A model generated the notes under the pieces. That model was not told the origin of the DNA and ran no database searches. It saw only the letters and a list, made by a program, of their open reading frames with translations. Shown piece after piece: positions 52,056 through 59,595 of a DNA stretch of 64,000 nt. Position numbers and translations under genes: made by a program. Positions within the stretch are counted from its first letter, which is position 1. Each line of letters starts with the position of its first letter. This stretch comes from DASXMT01 sp963781305 (GTDB lineage: Bacteria > Actinomycetota > Acidimicrobiia > Acidimicrobiales > RAAP-2), in the NCBI GenBank assembly GCA_963781305.1, contig CAWAFL010000001.1, positions 682,001-746,000 on the forward strand. The letters are read 5' to 3'.

Positions 52056-53150
52056 ATGAGCGCAGACAGGCAAGACGGCGACGGCGCGTTGGGCGCCGAT
52101 GCCACGGCAACCGCCCGCGAGCGAGGTCGCATCCTCGTCGTCGAGGACGACCCGGGCACGCTCCGGTACGTCACCCTCGCCCTGGAGCGGGCCGGATTCG
52201 ATGTGAGCAGCGCGGCATCAGGGCCGGTGGGACTGGAGCTTCTGGCTGCCGACCCTGACGTCGACGTCCTGCTCGCCGATATCGGGCTGCCCGGGATGTC
52301 CGGGTTCGACCTGATCCACGAGGCTCGGCGCCGCATCCCCGGGCTGGCCACCGCCTTGATGACGGCTGATGCCAGCGTGGACGTGGCCGTCAACGCCCTG
52401 CGGAGCGAGGTCGACGACTTCCTCCCCAAGCCAGTCACCCCGCAGGCCCTGGTCTCGCAGATCGAACGGCTGATCGAACGCCGCCGGAACCGGTTCCAGA
52501 ACCTCCCAGAACGGATCCTGGCCGTCGGGGCCCATCCCGACGACGTCGAGATCGGGGTGGGCGGCATCCTGGTCGGCCACGGCAAGGCCGGCGATGAGAT
52601 CACCGTGCTGACCATGAGCCATGGGGCGCGGGGCGGAGATTCCGGTCGCCGCGCCGAGGAAGCCCAACGGGCAGCCGAACTGCTCGGAGCCACCCTGATC
52701 CTTCAGGACCTCGAGGACACCCGGGTGCCCATGGCCGATCCCACGGTGAACATGATCGAATCGGTGGTGCAGCAGTTCCGTCCCACCGTGGTCTACACCC
52801 ACACGGCGTGCGACCTTCACCAGGATCACCGCAACGTCCACCAGGCCACCTTGGTGGCCACCAGGAACGTGGCCAACGTGTACTGCTATGAGAGCCCGTC
52901 GGCCACGGTCAAGTTCGCGCCGGCCCGCTTCGTCGACATCGACGCCAACCTGGACGAGAAGCTGGCCATGTTGGCCGCCTTCTCCAGCCAGAGCGAGCTT
53001 CGGACATACCTGGCCGAGGACCTGGTGCGAGCCACGGCGCGCTATTGGGGTCGCTACGGTCAGAGCCTGTTCTCCGAGCCGCTCGAGGTGGTGCGGGATC
53101 GACCCACCGTCCGACAGAGTGCGCCGGACATGAGTTCGGCGCGCTCGTGA
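52056..53150 (+). CDS. Response-regulator receiver fused to PIG-L/LmbE deacetylase
   Basis: 364 residues from ATG 52056. Residues 24-143 are a receiver: acidic pair EDD at 30-32, phospho-acceptor Asp75 in LLADIGLPGMSGFD, and Lys125 in FLPKP. Residues 153-340 are a PIG-L/LmbE domain: AHPDDVEIG (159-167) and DLHQDHRNVH (253-262) supply the zinc ligands. PIG-L enzymes remove acetyl from N-acetylglucosamine units in small conjugates or polymers (MshB is one). The fusion suggests phosphorylation by the divergent kinase controls the deacetylase directly rather than transcription. The stop overlaps the GTG of the next gene (GTGA). Confidence 0.9.
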   Translation: MSADRQDGDGALGADATATARERGRILVVEDDPGTLRYVTLALERAGFDVSSAASGPVGLELLAADPDVDVLLADIGLPGMSGFDLIHEARRRIPGLATALMTADASVDVAVNALRSEVDDFLPKPVTPQALVSQIERLIERRRNRFQNLPERILAVGAHPDDVEIGVGGILVGHGKAGDEITVLTMSHGARGGDSGRRAEEAQRAAELLGATLILQDLEDTRVPMADPTVNMIESVVQQFRPTVVYTHTACDLHQDHRNVHQATLVATRNVANVYCYESPSATVKFAPARFVDIDANLDEKLAMLAAFSSQSELRTYLAEDLVRATARYWGRYGQSLFSEPLEVVRDRPTVRQSAPDMSSARS

Positions 53151-53869
53151 TCGGTGACCTCGGACGGGACGGGCACGTCCACTCCACCTTCTCCGATGGG
53201 AAGAACACCATTGAAGAGAACGTGACCATGGCCCACCGGCGAGGGCTGCACACCATCTGCCTGGTCGACCATGTCCGGGCGGACTCGGACTGGTTGCCGG
53301 AATTCATCCAGGCCACCGATGAGCTGATCGAAAGCGATGCCGAGCATCGGGAGCCCCTCACCATCCTGCGAGGCGTCGAGACCAAGGTGCTCGACCAGGC
53401 CGGCGCGCTCGACCTTCCCCCCAACCTCGAAGCCCTGGATCACATCCTGGTAGCCGATCATCAGTTCCCCATGGAAGACGGACCCCACAACCCCAAGGAA
53501 GTTCTGCACGGCATCGAGGACGGTAGATGGGACGCCGACGCACTGGCGGAGGTGCTCATCGAGGCCATCGGCAATTCGCTGGAGGCTGTTGCCGGGATCG
53601 GGATACTCGCCCACATGTTCAGCGTTCTGCCCAAAGCAGGGATGTGCGAGGAGGACCTGTCTTCCTCCGGTCTCGATTGGCTGGCAGACCAGTCCCGTCG
53701 GTTCGAGATCATGGTCGAGGTCAACGAACGGTGGGGGTGCCCGTCGGCGTCGACCCTCGAGCACTTCGCCCGCCGCCGGGTACCGATCGTGTGCGCCACC
53801 GACAGTCACCGCATCGAGACCATCGGCCTGTACGACCGGGTTCCCGGGATACTGGCATCGATGTCATGA
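53147..53869 (+). CDS. PHP-domain metal-dependent hydrolase
   Basis: 240 residues from GTG 53147, overlapping the previous stop. The PHP signature is at the N-terminus: GRDGHVHSTFSDGKNTIEE (H-x-H), then CLVDHVR, later ILRGVETKVLD, LVADHQFPM, GILAHMF and a C-terminal CATDSHR. These give the full set of His/Asp ligands for a trinuclear metal site, as in histidinol-phosphatase-like phosphoesterases. Substrate unknown; a sugar phosphate or a cyclic phosphate is possible in this glycan-type context. Confidence 0.87.
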   Translation: MIGDLGRDGHVHSTFSDGKNTIEENVTMAHRRGLHTICLVDHVRADSDWLPEFIQATDELIESDAEHREPLTILRGVETKVLDQAGALDLPPNLEALDHILVADHQFPMEDGPHNPKEVLHGIEDGRWDADALAEVLIEAIGNSLEAVAGIGILAHMFSVLPKAGMCEEDLSSSGLDWLADQSRRFEIMVEVNERWGCPSASTLEHFARRRVPIVCATDSHRIETIGLYDRVPGILASMS

Positions 53870-53908
53870 GCGGGGGGCGGCCGCGCCGGCCATGACGGTC
53901 ACCTGACG

Positions 53909-55444
53909 ATGGAAGTGTTCGTCCGTATCCTCCTGTCGTTGTTCGTCATCGCCGCCGCATCGGTATCGCTGGTCAGTGCCGGGTTCGTTTCCCTGGCCAT
54001 GTTTCATCGCTACCGGGACCACGCCAAGGACTCGGTGCCGACCGAACCCCGAACGGCCATCATCATCCCCGCCCACAACGAGGAAGCGGTGCTGGGCACC
54101 ACGCTCACCACCCTGTTGTCCCTCGAGTACCCCGCCCAAGCGGTCCGCATCTATGTGGTCGACGACGCCAGCACCGACGGCACCCCGGCTCTGGTCCAAG
54201 CGGCGGCGGCCGAGCATCCCACCCGCATCTACTACCTCCGCCGAGACAAGGGCGGCGAGGGAAAGGCGGCGGTGCTCAACCATGGGCTCGCGGTCATCCT
54301 TGCCGACGACTGGGCCGAGGCCGTGCTCATCATGGACTCCGACGTCCTCTTCACCCCGACTTCGCTTCGGCGGATGACCAGACATTTCTCCGATCCCAAG
54401 GTCGGCGCGGTGGGCGCCTACATCCGAGAAGGGAGCCGTCCTGGTAATTCTATGACCCGCTTCATCGGGTTCGAGTACGTCATGGCTCAGGCCCTGGCCC
54501 GGCGATCGAGCAACCTCATCGGTGTGGCTGCGTGCCTTCCCGGGGGGGCCCAGCTGCACACGAGGGCCAACATCGATGAGCTCGGTGGTCGGATCGACGC
54601 CAGCACCCAGGCCGAGGACACGGTCAGCACGTTCCAGACCCAGCTGAACGGGCGAAAGGTCATCTTCGAAGGCCGGGCGGTGGCCTTGGCCGAGGAGCCC
54701 GGGGACATCGACGGATTGTGGAAGCAACGGATGCGCTGGGCGAGGGGAAACCTCCAGATCGTCTTCAAGTACCGTTCGGTGTGGTTCCGCCCCCGCACCC
54801 CGCTGGGGCGACCGACGTTCGGTGTCGTCTGGTTCGCCGTGACCCTGCAGCCGATCCTCATGGTGCTCAATGCCATCGCCTTGAGCATCCTGTACTTCAT
54901 CGACTATGGCGAAGCCGGTTCGTTGCTCAGGGTCTTCTGGATCTCCAACGCACTGAGTTGGGTGACCATCACCGTCTTCGGGCTGCTCGCCGATCGGACA
55001 ACGGCCCGGCACGCCTGGCTGCAGGCCGTCCTGTTCCCTGGGATCATCTCAGTGGGGATCATCACCTACACGGTGCTGCCCCACTTCTCCATCGACATCA
55101 TCAACGGCGTGGTGCGCCCATTGCACTGGACATTGACGCCTGTGGCCCAGCACCAAGAGGTGCTGTTCGCCAGCATCTGGAGCGCAGCGTGCATGGTGGT
55201 GGCCCTGGCGGCGAGGGAAGTCGAGCGTCGACTGGGACTGAGGCGGCTCGCCTTGGCCCTCGTCTACCTGGCCGGGTACGGACCGTTGCTGTGCGCCATC
55301 GGGTTCACCGCCTACATCAAGGAATTGCAGGGCAGCGAGATGCGCTGGGAAGTAACCAAGAAAACCGGAAAGATGGGAGGCGGCGCCGATGCGACGACCG
55401 CTACAAGTGGGAGTCCAACCGAGCACATTGCACCGCAGCAATGA
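53909..55444 (+). CDS. Family 2 membrane glycosyltransferase
   Basis: 511 residues. One N-terminal span (about 5-32), then the GT-A domain: IIIPAHNEEA at 51-60, VVDDASTDGT, the metal motif MDSD (142-145), the AEDT acceptor motif at 235-238 and QRMRW (273-277), followed by several spans from residue 303 on. The D, DxD, ED, QxxRW order is that of processive synthases such as cellulose, hyaluronan and poly-GlcNAc synthases. It probably builds and exports a polymer of beta-linked sugar at the membrane. Poly-GlcNAc would suit the adjacent deacetylase. The last 20 residues overlap a small membrane ORF. Confidence 0.9.
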   Translation: MEVFVRILLSLFVIAAASVSLVSAGFVSLAMFHRYRDHAKDSVPTEPRTAIIIPAHNEEAVLGTTLTTLLSLEYPAQAVRIYVVDDASTDGTPALVQAAAAEHPTRIYYLRRDKGGEGKAAVLNHGLAVILADDWAEAVLIMDSDVLFTPTSLRRMTRHFSDPKVGAVGAYIREGSRPGNSMTRFIGFEYVMAQALARRSSNLIGVAACLPGGAQLHTRANIDELGGRIDASTQAEDTVSTFQTQLNGRKVIFEGRAVALAEEPGDIDGLWKQRMRWARGNLQIVFKYRSVWFRPRTPLGRPTFGVVWFAVTLQPILMVLNAIALSILYFIDYGEAGSLLRVFWISNALSWVTITVFGLLADRTTARHAWLQAVLFPGIISVGIITYTVLPHFSIDIINGVVRPLHWTLTPVAQHQEVLFASIWSAACMVVALAAREVERRLGLRRLALALVYLAGYGPLLCAIGFTAYIKELQGSEMRWEVTKKTGKMGGGADATTATSGSPTEHIAPQQ

Positions 55445-55568
55445 TGATGCGACCTTGGCCGAGATCAGAAGCGATCGCCGACTGGAGCGCCGCTTCTTGT
55501 TCCGCGGGGTCGTCGCCCTTGCCGCCGCCGGCGTGGTCATCCTCCTTCGACATGTCCTGGGATCGTGA
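55389..55568 (+). CDS. 59-residue single-span membrane protein
   Basis: ATG 55389 has GGGAGG eight bases upstream, inside the end of the glycosyltransferase gene, and the frame ends at TGA 55566-55568, which shares its last base with the ATG of the ATP-grasp gene (TGATG). The protein has a hydrophilic N-terminal half, then RRFLFRGVVALAAAGVVIL, one membrane span with flanking Arg. A translation-coupled small subunit of the glycosyltransferase is possible. The double overlap argues for reality; no homologue is recognised. Confidence 0.6.
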   Translation: MRRPLQVGVQPSTLHRSNDDATLAEIRSDRRLERRFLFRGVVALAAAGVVILLRHVLGS

Positions 55569-56551
55569 TGGCCGACCCTTCGCAGGCCACGCCCCTTCCC
55601 CCCCAGGTGGTCATGGTCACCGGTGCCGGGGGCCCGGCCGGCGTGTCGGTCATCCAGGCACTGGGCAAGGCCGGGCACCGCACCGTGGGCGTCGACGCCT
55701 CCCCCGATGCGGTGGGCATCAGGTTGGCCGATTCCGGTGGCACCCTGCCGCGGGCAGACGAACCCGGGTTCGGGGCGGCTCTGGCTGCCCTGGGCTGTGA
55801 GCACTCGGTTACCGCCGTCATCTCGTCGGTGGCCGAGGAGCTGGTGGCCCTGGCCGACGTCACAGCAGACCTCGATGCGGCGGGCATCGCCCACTGGTTC
55901 CCCGAGCCCGCGGCCGTCGTGTCCTGTACCGACAAGTGGTTCTTCCACCAAGCACTGACCGCGGCAGGGCTGCCCGGTCCACCGACTGCCCTCGGCACCG
56001 CCGAGGGCGTGCCCGGGCCGTGGGTGGTGAAGCCCAGGCATGGGCGAGGGTCGCGTGACATCCACCTGACCGACGACGCGACCAGCATTCCCCGCCTGGT
56101 GGCCGAAGTCCCCGACGCCATGGTGCAGCACTGCCTGACCGGTCAGGAGTTCACCATCGACGCGCTGACCGACCACAACGGCCTAGTGGTGGCGGCCGTG
56201 CCCCGGTGGCGAAGCGAGACGAAGGCAGGAATCTCGGTCCGCGGCGAGACCTTCGCTCACGACGCGCTGGTCGAGGGGGTGGCCGCCCTCATGGGTGCCC
56301 TGGGACTGACCGGTCCCGCCAACATCCAGGGCTTCATCCCCGAAGCAGGGACGTTCACCTTCACCGAGGTGAACCCGCGCTTCTCGGGCGGACTGCCCCT
56401 GTCGCTCGGGGCCGGAGCAGAGCTCGTCGAGCAATACCTCCGGGGGATGCTCGGGTATCCGCTCCAACCCGATCGCCTGGGGTACCGGATCGGCGTCAGG
56501 ATGTACCGCTACTTCGAGGAGATCATCGAAGAGCCGGACGGGTCTGTTTGA
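55568..56551 (+). CDS. ATP-grasp protein, CarB/PylC-like
   Basis: 327 residues from ATG 55568 (a GTG at 55565 is an alternative). The N-terminal preATP domain is VVMVTGAGGPAGVSVIQALGKAG, the ATP-grasp core has WVVKPRHGRGSRDIHL, VQHCLTGQEFTIDAL, and the metal-binding FTEVNPRFSGGLPLSLGAGAEL. This is the carbamoyl-phosphate-synthase-large-like branch, whose small members ligate an amino acid or ammonia to a carboxylate, for example in cell-surface or cofactor synthesis. Last gene of the REC-PIG-L unit. A 15-bp tandem repeat begins two bases after its stop. Confidence 0.86.
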   Translation: MADPSQATPLPPQVVMVTGAGGPAGVSVIQALGKAGHRTVGVDASPDAVGIRLADSGGTLPRADEPGFGAALAALGCEHSVTAVISSVAEELVALADVTADLDAAGIAHWFPEPAAVVSCTDKWFFHQALTAAGLPGPPTALGTAEGVPGPWVVKPRHGRGSRDIHLTDDATSIPRLVAEVPDAMVQHCLTGQEFTIDALTDHNGLVVAAVPRWRSETKAGISVRGETFAHDALVEGVAALMGALGLTGPANIQGFIPEAGTFTFTEVNPRFSGGLPLSLGAGAELVEQYLRGMLGYPLQPDRLGYRIGVRMYRYFEEIIEEPDGSV

Positions 56552-56552
56552 A

Positions 56553-56621
56553 CCGTATTGAATCGGGCCGTATTGAATCGGACCGTATTGAATCGGGCCG
56601 TATTGAATCGGGCCGCATTGG
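56553..56621. repeat. 15-bp tandem repeat after ATP-grasp gene
   Basis: CCGTATTGAATCGGG occurs at 56553-56567, 56568-56582 (last base A), 56583-56597 and 56598-56612, then a degenerate partial copy (CCGCATTGG) to 56621. Unit length is the same as the repeat at 6416-6490 and the position, right after a stop codon, is the same, but the sequences differ. In frame with the stop the region stays open. Confidence 0.9.
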
Positions 56622-56638
56622 ACGTGGGCCCTAACGAC

Positions 56639-56675
56639 ACCATCACCGGTCGGGATGGTCCCGACCGGTGATGGT
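56639..56675. terminator. 17-bp perfect hairpin between convergent genes
   Basis: Arms of 17 bp (56639-56655 and 56659-56675) pair perfectly around a 3-base TGG loop. The left arm contains ATCACCGGTCGGGA. It lies between the ATP-grasp gene and cspA, which converge. No T-run follows on either strand, but the stability makes a bidirectional stop likely. Confidence 0.6.
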
Positions 56676-56720
56676 TACAGCAGGTGCGAGCTCACACTAC
56701 GAGCTCGACAAAAGCGAAAT

Positions 56721-56924
56721 TCAGACCTTGCGAACTCGGCTGGCCTGCATGCCCTTTTGGCCTTGGGTGGCTTCGAACTCCACTCGCTGTCCTTCGGGAA
56801 GATCGCGGAAGCCTTCCATCTGGATCTCGGACTGATGGACGAAGAGATCTTCGCCGCCGCCGTCAGGCGAGATGAAACCGAAGCCTTTTTCCGCGTTGAA
56901 CCACTTAACCGTACCTTGTGCCAT
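56721..56924 (-). CDS. cspA: Cold-shock protein, CspA family
   Basis: 67 residues from ATG 56924 with GAGGTAG nine bases upstream. Single OB-fold: MAQGTVKWFNAEKGFGFI holds RNP1 (KGFGFI) and DLFVHQSEI holds RNP2 (LFVHQ), ending VRKV. It binds single-stranded RNA and DNA and acts as an RNA chaperone. The frame open further upstream to 56993 is not translated. The 186-bp gap to the MFS gene is long enough for the structured leader typical of csp mRNA, though no cold box was identified. Confidence 0.95.
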   Translation of the reverse strand: MAQGTVKWFNAEKGFGFISPDGGGEDLFVHQSEIQMEGFRDLPEGQRVEFEATQGQKGMQASRVRKV

Positions 56925-57110
56925 TTTGATATCTACCTCATGAACTCCACGCATCTGAGCAGCAGGAGTCCATCGTGGATACCAGTGCAGCAAGGCTCGG
57001 CGTGATTCGAGCCGCTGAACACAGCCTAGCCCGACCCGGACAGCCCGGTGGGACGAGACCGGTACCGATCACTCCCAGGCACGATTTCGGCCACTGCCAC
57101 CACCTAATTC

Positions 57111-58388
57111 TCAATTCACCACCGCCGGGGCAGTTGCCCCCGAAGCATGGTCACTGGCCCGATGGTCAGCCACCCGCCCGGCCACCGGGGCCCACACCAG
57201 CGGGAGCAACATGGTCAACACTGCGGCAGCGGCGGCGGCGGCGATGAATGGGGCCCATACGGCCACGGCGAACAGCAAACCTCCCACACCGGCAGAGATG
57301 GCGATGGACCCCGTCTCGCTGGTGGAGAACAGACCCTGCACCCGGCCCACCTCGGTCGTGTCCGACTCCTGGGTCAGCAGGGATTGAGCGGCGGGCAGGG
57401 CCACGGCCACGCCGATCGCCTCGACGGCGCCGAGGACGACCAAGAGGAGAACGCTGTGGATGAACGGATAGGCGGCGCAGAAGGCAATTGACGAGGAAAT
57501 GGAGATGACCACCAGCCAACGCCGATCGAAATGATCAGCCATCCAGCCACCGGGACGGGCCATGGCTACGAAGGGAACGGCGAACATGCTCCAGCTCAAC
57601 CCGATCTGCCAATTCTTCGCTCCTCGGGCGTCGAGTAGCAACGTCCAGCACGATTCGTACACGCCGAAGGTGAGCCCGATGGCTGCGGCGGCCACCAGCG
57701 ACCCGACAAGCGCCCGATTGAGATTCGGGAGCCCGCGGGCCCGGGGGCTGAGATCCCGGGCGGCGGCCGAGACCCGCTGGCCGACGAACTCGGATCCCAC
57801 CAGTACGGGCAGGCAGGCCACCAGTGACGCGGCTCCGGCGGCAACGAAGATGATCCCCATGGCCCCCACACCAAACAGGCTCCCCACCAACGGGCCGATG
57901 GCGATCCCGGCCAGTTGTCCGGCGTAGATGGACCCGAAGGCCCGGCCCCGTCGCTCGAGCGACACCGCGCCGGACACCATGGCCAGTGACGCCACCTCGG
58001 CTGCTCCTGCTCCGGCTCCTTGCAGGGCACGAAGGCCCACATAGGCCACCGGGCTGACCGGAGCCAGGAAGGCGACGCTGGCCGCGGCATAGCACAGGAG
58101 GCCCATGAGCAAGACGGGCCGGCGACCGATGTGGTCGGCCAGGCGTCCTGCCGGGTACTGGCACAGCACGCCGGCAGCGAAGAACGCGGCCATGACTGCA
58201 CCCACCAACGCATCGGACCCGCCCCGATGGCGCAAGTACTCCGGCAACAGCGGCAAGATGGCGCTGGCCCCCAACCATTGCAAAGCGGTGACCAGGGTTA
58301 GGGCCCGCACCAAGCGGTCGGCGTTGCGCCGGTCGTCGAGCGGAGCGGGAGGACGGATCGACGCGTCGTGGAACCGTTCTGAGGCCAC
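57111..58388 (-). CDS. Major facilitator superfamily transporter
   Basis: 425 residues from GTG 58388, about twelve spans. Motif A of MFS proteins is GRLADHIGRRPVLLMG between spans 2 and 3, and a second copy GGWMADHFDRRWLVVI lies between 8 and 9. A short basic and acidic N-terminus (about 25 residues) precedes span 1. The alignment to drug/metabolite efflux permeases is only general; substrate and direction are unknown. Its stop lies just upstream of the cspA 5' region and the gene stands alone on the minus strand downstream of cbiX. Confidence 0.87.
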   Translation of the reverse strand: MASERFHDASIRPPAPLDDRRNADRLVRALTLVTALQWLGASAILPLLPEYLRHRGGSDALVGAVMAAFFAAGVLCQYPAGRLADHIGRRPVLLMGLLCYAAASVAFLAPVSPVAYVGLRALQGAGAGAAEVASLAMVSGAVSLERRGRAFGSIYAGQLAGIAIGPLVGSLFGVGAMGIIFVAAGAASLVACLPVLVGSEFVGQRVSAAARDLSPRARGLPNLNRALVGSLVAAAAIGLTFGVYESCWTLLLDARGAKNWQIGLSWSMFAVPFVAMARPGGWMADHFDRRWLVVISISSSIAFCAAYPFIHSVLLLVVLGAVEAIGVAVALPAAQSLLTQESDTTEVGRVQGLFSTSETGSIAISAGVGGLLFAVAVWAPFIAAAAAAAVLTMLLPLVWAPVAGRVADHRASDHASGATAPAVVN

Positions 58389-58537
58389 CGCGGCAGTATG
58401 GCAGGTGGCAGGCCGAGGCGTTATCGCTCCCGTGGGCGAGGCTTCCCTGGTCAGTCGTAACCCTGGGTCCCGGTCAGATCACCGCGTGCCTCGGCAACCT
58501 GGGGATCGATATCGACGGCCTGGCCGAGCAGCGTCCC

Positions 58538-59401
58538 TTACCGATGGGCGTGGCGGTGCTCGGCGGCGAGGTGAGAATGGCCCACGCCGATGGGCTGGCC
58601 CACCCGCTGTTCATGTCCCGGCCAAGGTGACCGGTACGAGCAGGCATCGCAGTTGACCACAGGGGTGCCCGCGTGAGCCTGGCCATAGCGCTCGAGGATG
58701 GTGGGGATGAGCCGCCGGTCCGCTCCGAAGTAGCCGGCATCGACCACGACCACCCCTGTGCGATCGGCGAAGGCGGCGATGTCGGCGCGGGCCCGCTCGA
58801 TGAGCTTCCCGGTGCAGAGGAACCAGAAGCCGAGGGCCATGCGCTCGAAGCCCAGCCGGGCGAACACGTCCAGCGCATCGGGGACCGAGGGTCCGGTCAC
58901 CCCGGTGAAACCGGTGTGGACGAAAGGAGCGTCACTCCACTCCCCCACCAGTCGGGCGGCCTTGGCTGCATCCCCGTTGGCATCGGGATCCGAGGTGCCC
59001 CGGCCCACGAGGAGCAGGGGCAGTCCCCGGCCTCCCGCCGAGGTGACCGCATCGCCCATCGCCGCCACCAGGTCCTTGGCCACCCCCATGGGGCTCCCGA
59101 ACTGGAGTTCGCATCGGGGATGGCGTTCCCGGCCCTCGAGCACCACGGCAGCCACGTCGTTCTTGGCGTGCCCGGCCCCCAGCAAGACCAGGGGCAACAC
59201 CACGATCCTGTGGCAGCCCTGGTCCACCAGTCGATCGAGGACGACCCCGGCCGATGGCTCGGTCATCTCCAAGAAGCCGACATCCACCATCACCCCAGGC
59301 AGTTGTGAGGCTACGAGGGCGGCGATGGCCCGCATCTCCGTCTCGCTGTCCTCACTCTGGGAACCGTGACCGACCAGGAGCAGTCCCTCGTGACCCTGCA
59401 T
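58538..59401 (-). CDS. cbiX: CbiX/SirB-type sirohydrochlorin chelatase
   Basis: 287 residues from ATG 59401 with AGAAGGGAG close upstream. Two homologous halves: GLLLVGHGSQSEDSE with the metal-binding His, LPLVLLGAGHAKNDV, and in the second half LLLVGRGTSDPDAN and LGFWFLCTGKL. The tail NCDACSYRSPWPGHEQRVG has two Cys, and the last 13 residues (GHSHLAAEHRHAH) are His-rich. The family inserts cobalt, iron or nickel into sirohydrochlorin. No other tetrapyrrole genes are near. After TAA 58538-58540 the same frame stays open for 28 more codons. Confidence 0.85.
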   Translation of the reverse strand: MQGHEGLLLVGHGSQSEDSETEMRAIAALVASQLPGVMVDVGFLEMTEPSAGVVLDRLVDQGCHRIVVLPLVLLGAGHAKNDVAAVVLEGRERHPRCELQFGSPMGVAKDLVAAMGDAVTSAGGRGLPLLLVGRGTSDPDANGDAAKAARLVGEWSDAPFVHTGFTGVTGPSVPDALDVFARLGFERMALGFWFLCTGKLIERARADIAAFADRTGVVVVDAGYFGADRRLIPTILERYGQAHAGTPVVNCDACSYRSPWPGHEQRVGQPIGVGHSHLAAEHRHAHR

Positions 59402-59555
59402 GTTGGCTCCCTTCTCGGTTGATCCCGCCCGTCCCCTCGCCGCGGCCGGCGCCCGCTTCCGGCACCGCAGCGTATCCAACCCGTCGGCCAGGGCCGGGCG
59501 TCGGTCCCCCGACAGCACCTCATCGGACAGGGCCTTCCCCCTCGTGAGAAGATGA

Positions 59556-59565
59556 GAACCTGTTC
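59556..59565 (+). promoter_or_regulatory. GAAC-CT-GTTC palindrome before amidohydrolase gene
   Basis: GAACCTGTTC, 31 bp upstream of the GTG at 59596. The AAC-N2-GTT core resembles KstR-type TetR operators, but the outer T and A of that consensus are not both present. Weak evidence. Confidence 0.3.
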
Positions 59566-59595
59566 CACTGGCGGACCCCGGAGAGGAGACGAACG

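Noticed and set aside
58400..58630. Plus-strand frame reading VTLGPGQITACLGNLGIDIDG
   Set aside because: It looks protein-like but has no start with a ribosome binding site, and overlaps antisense with the conserved CbiX C-terminus.
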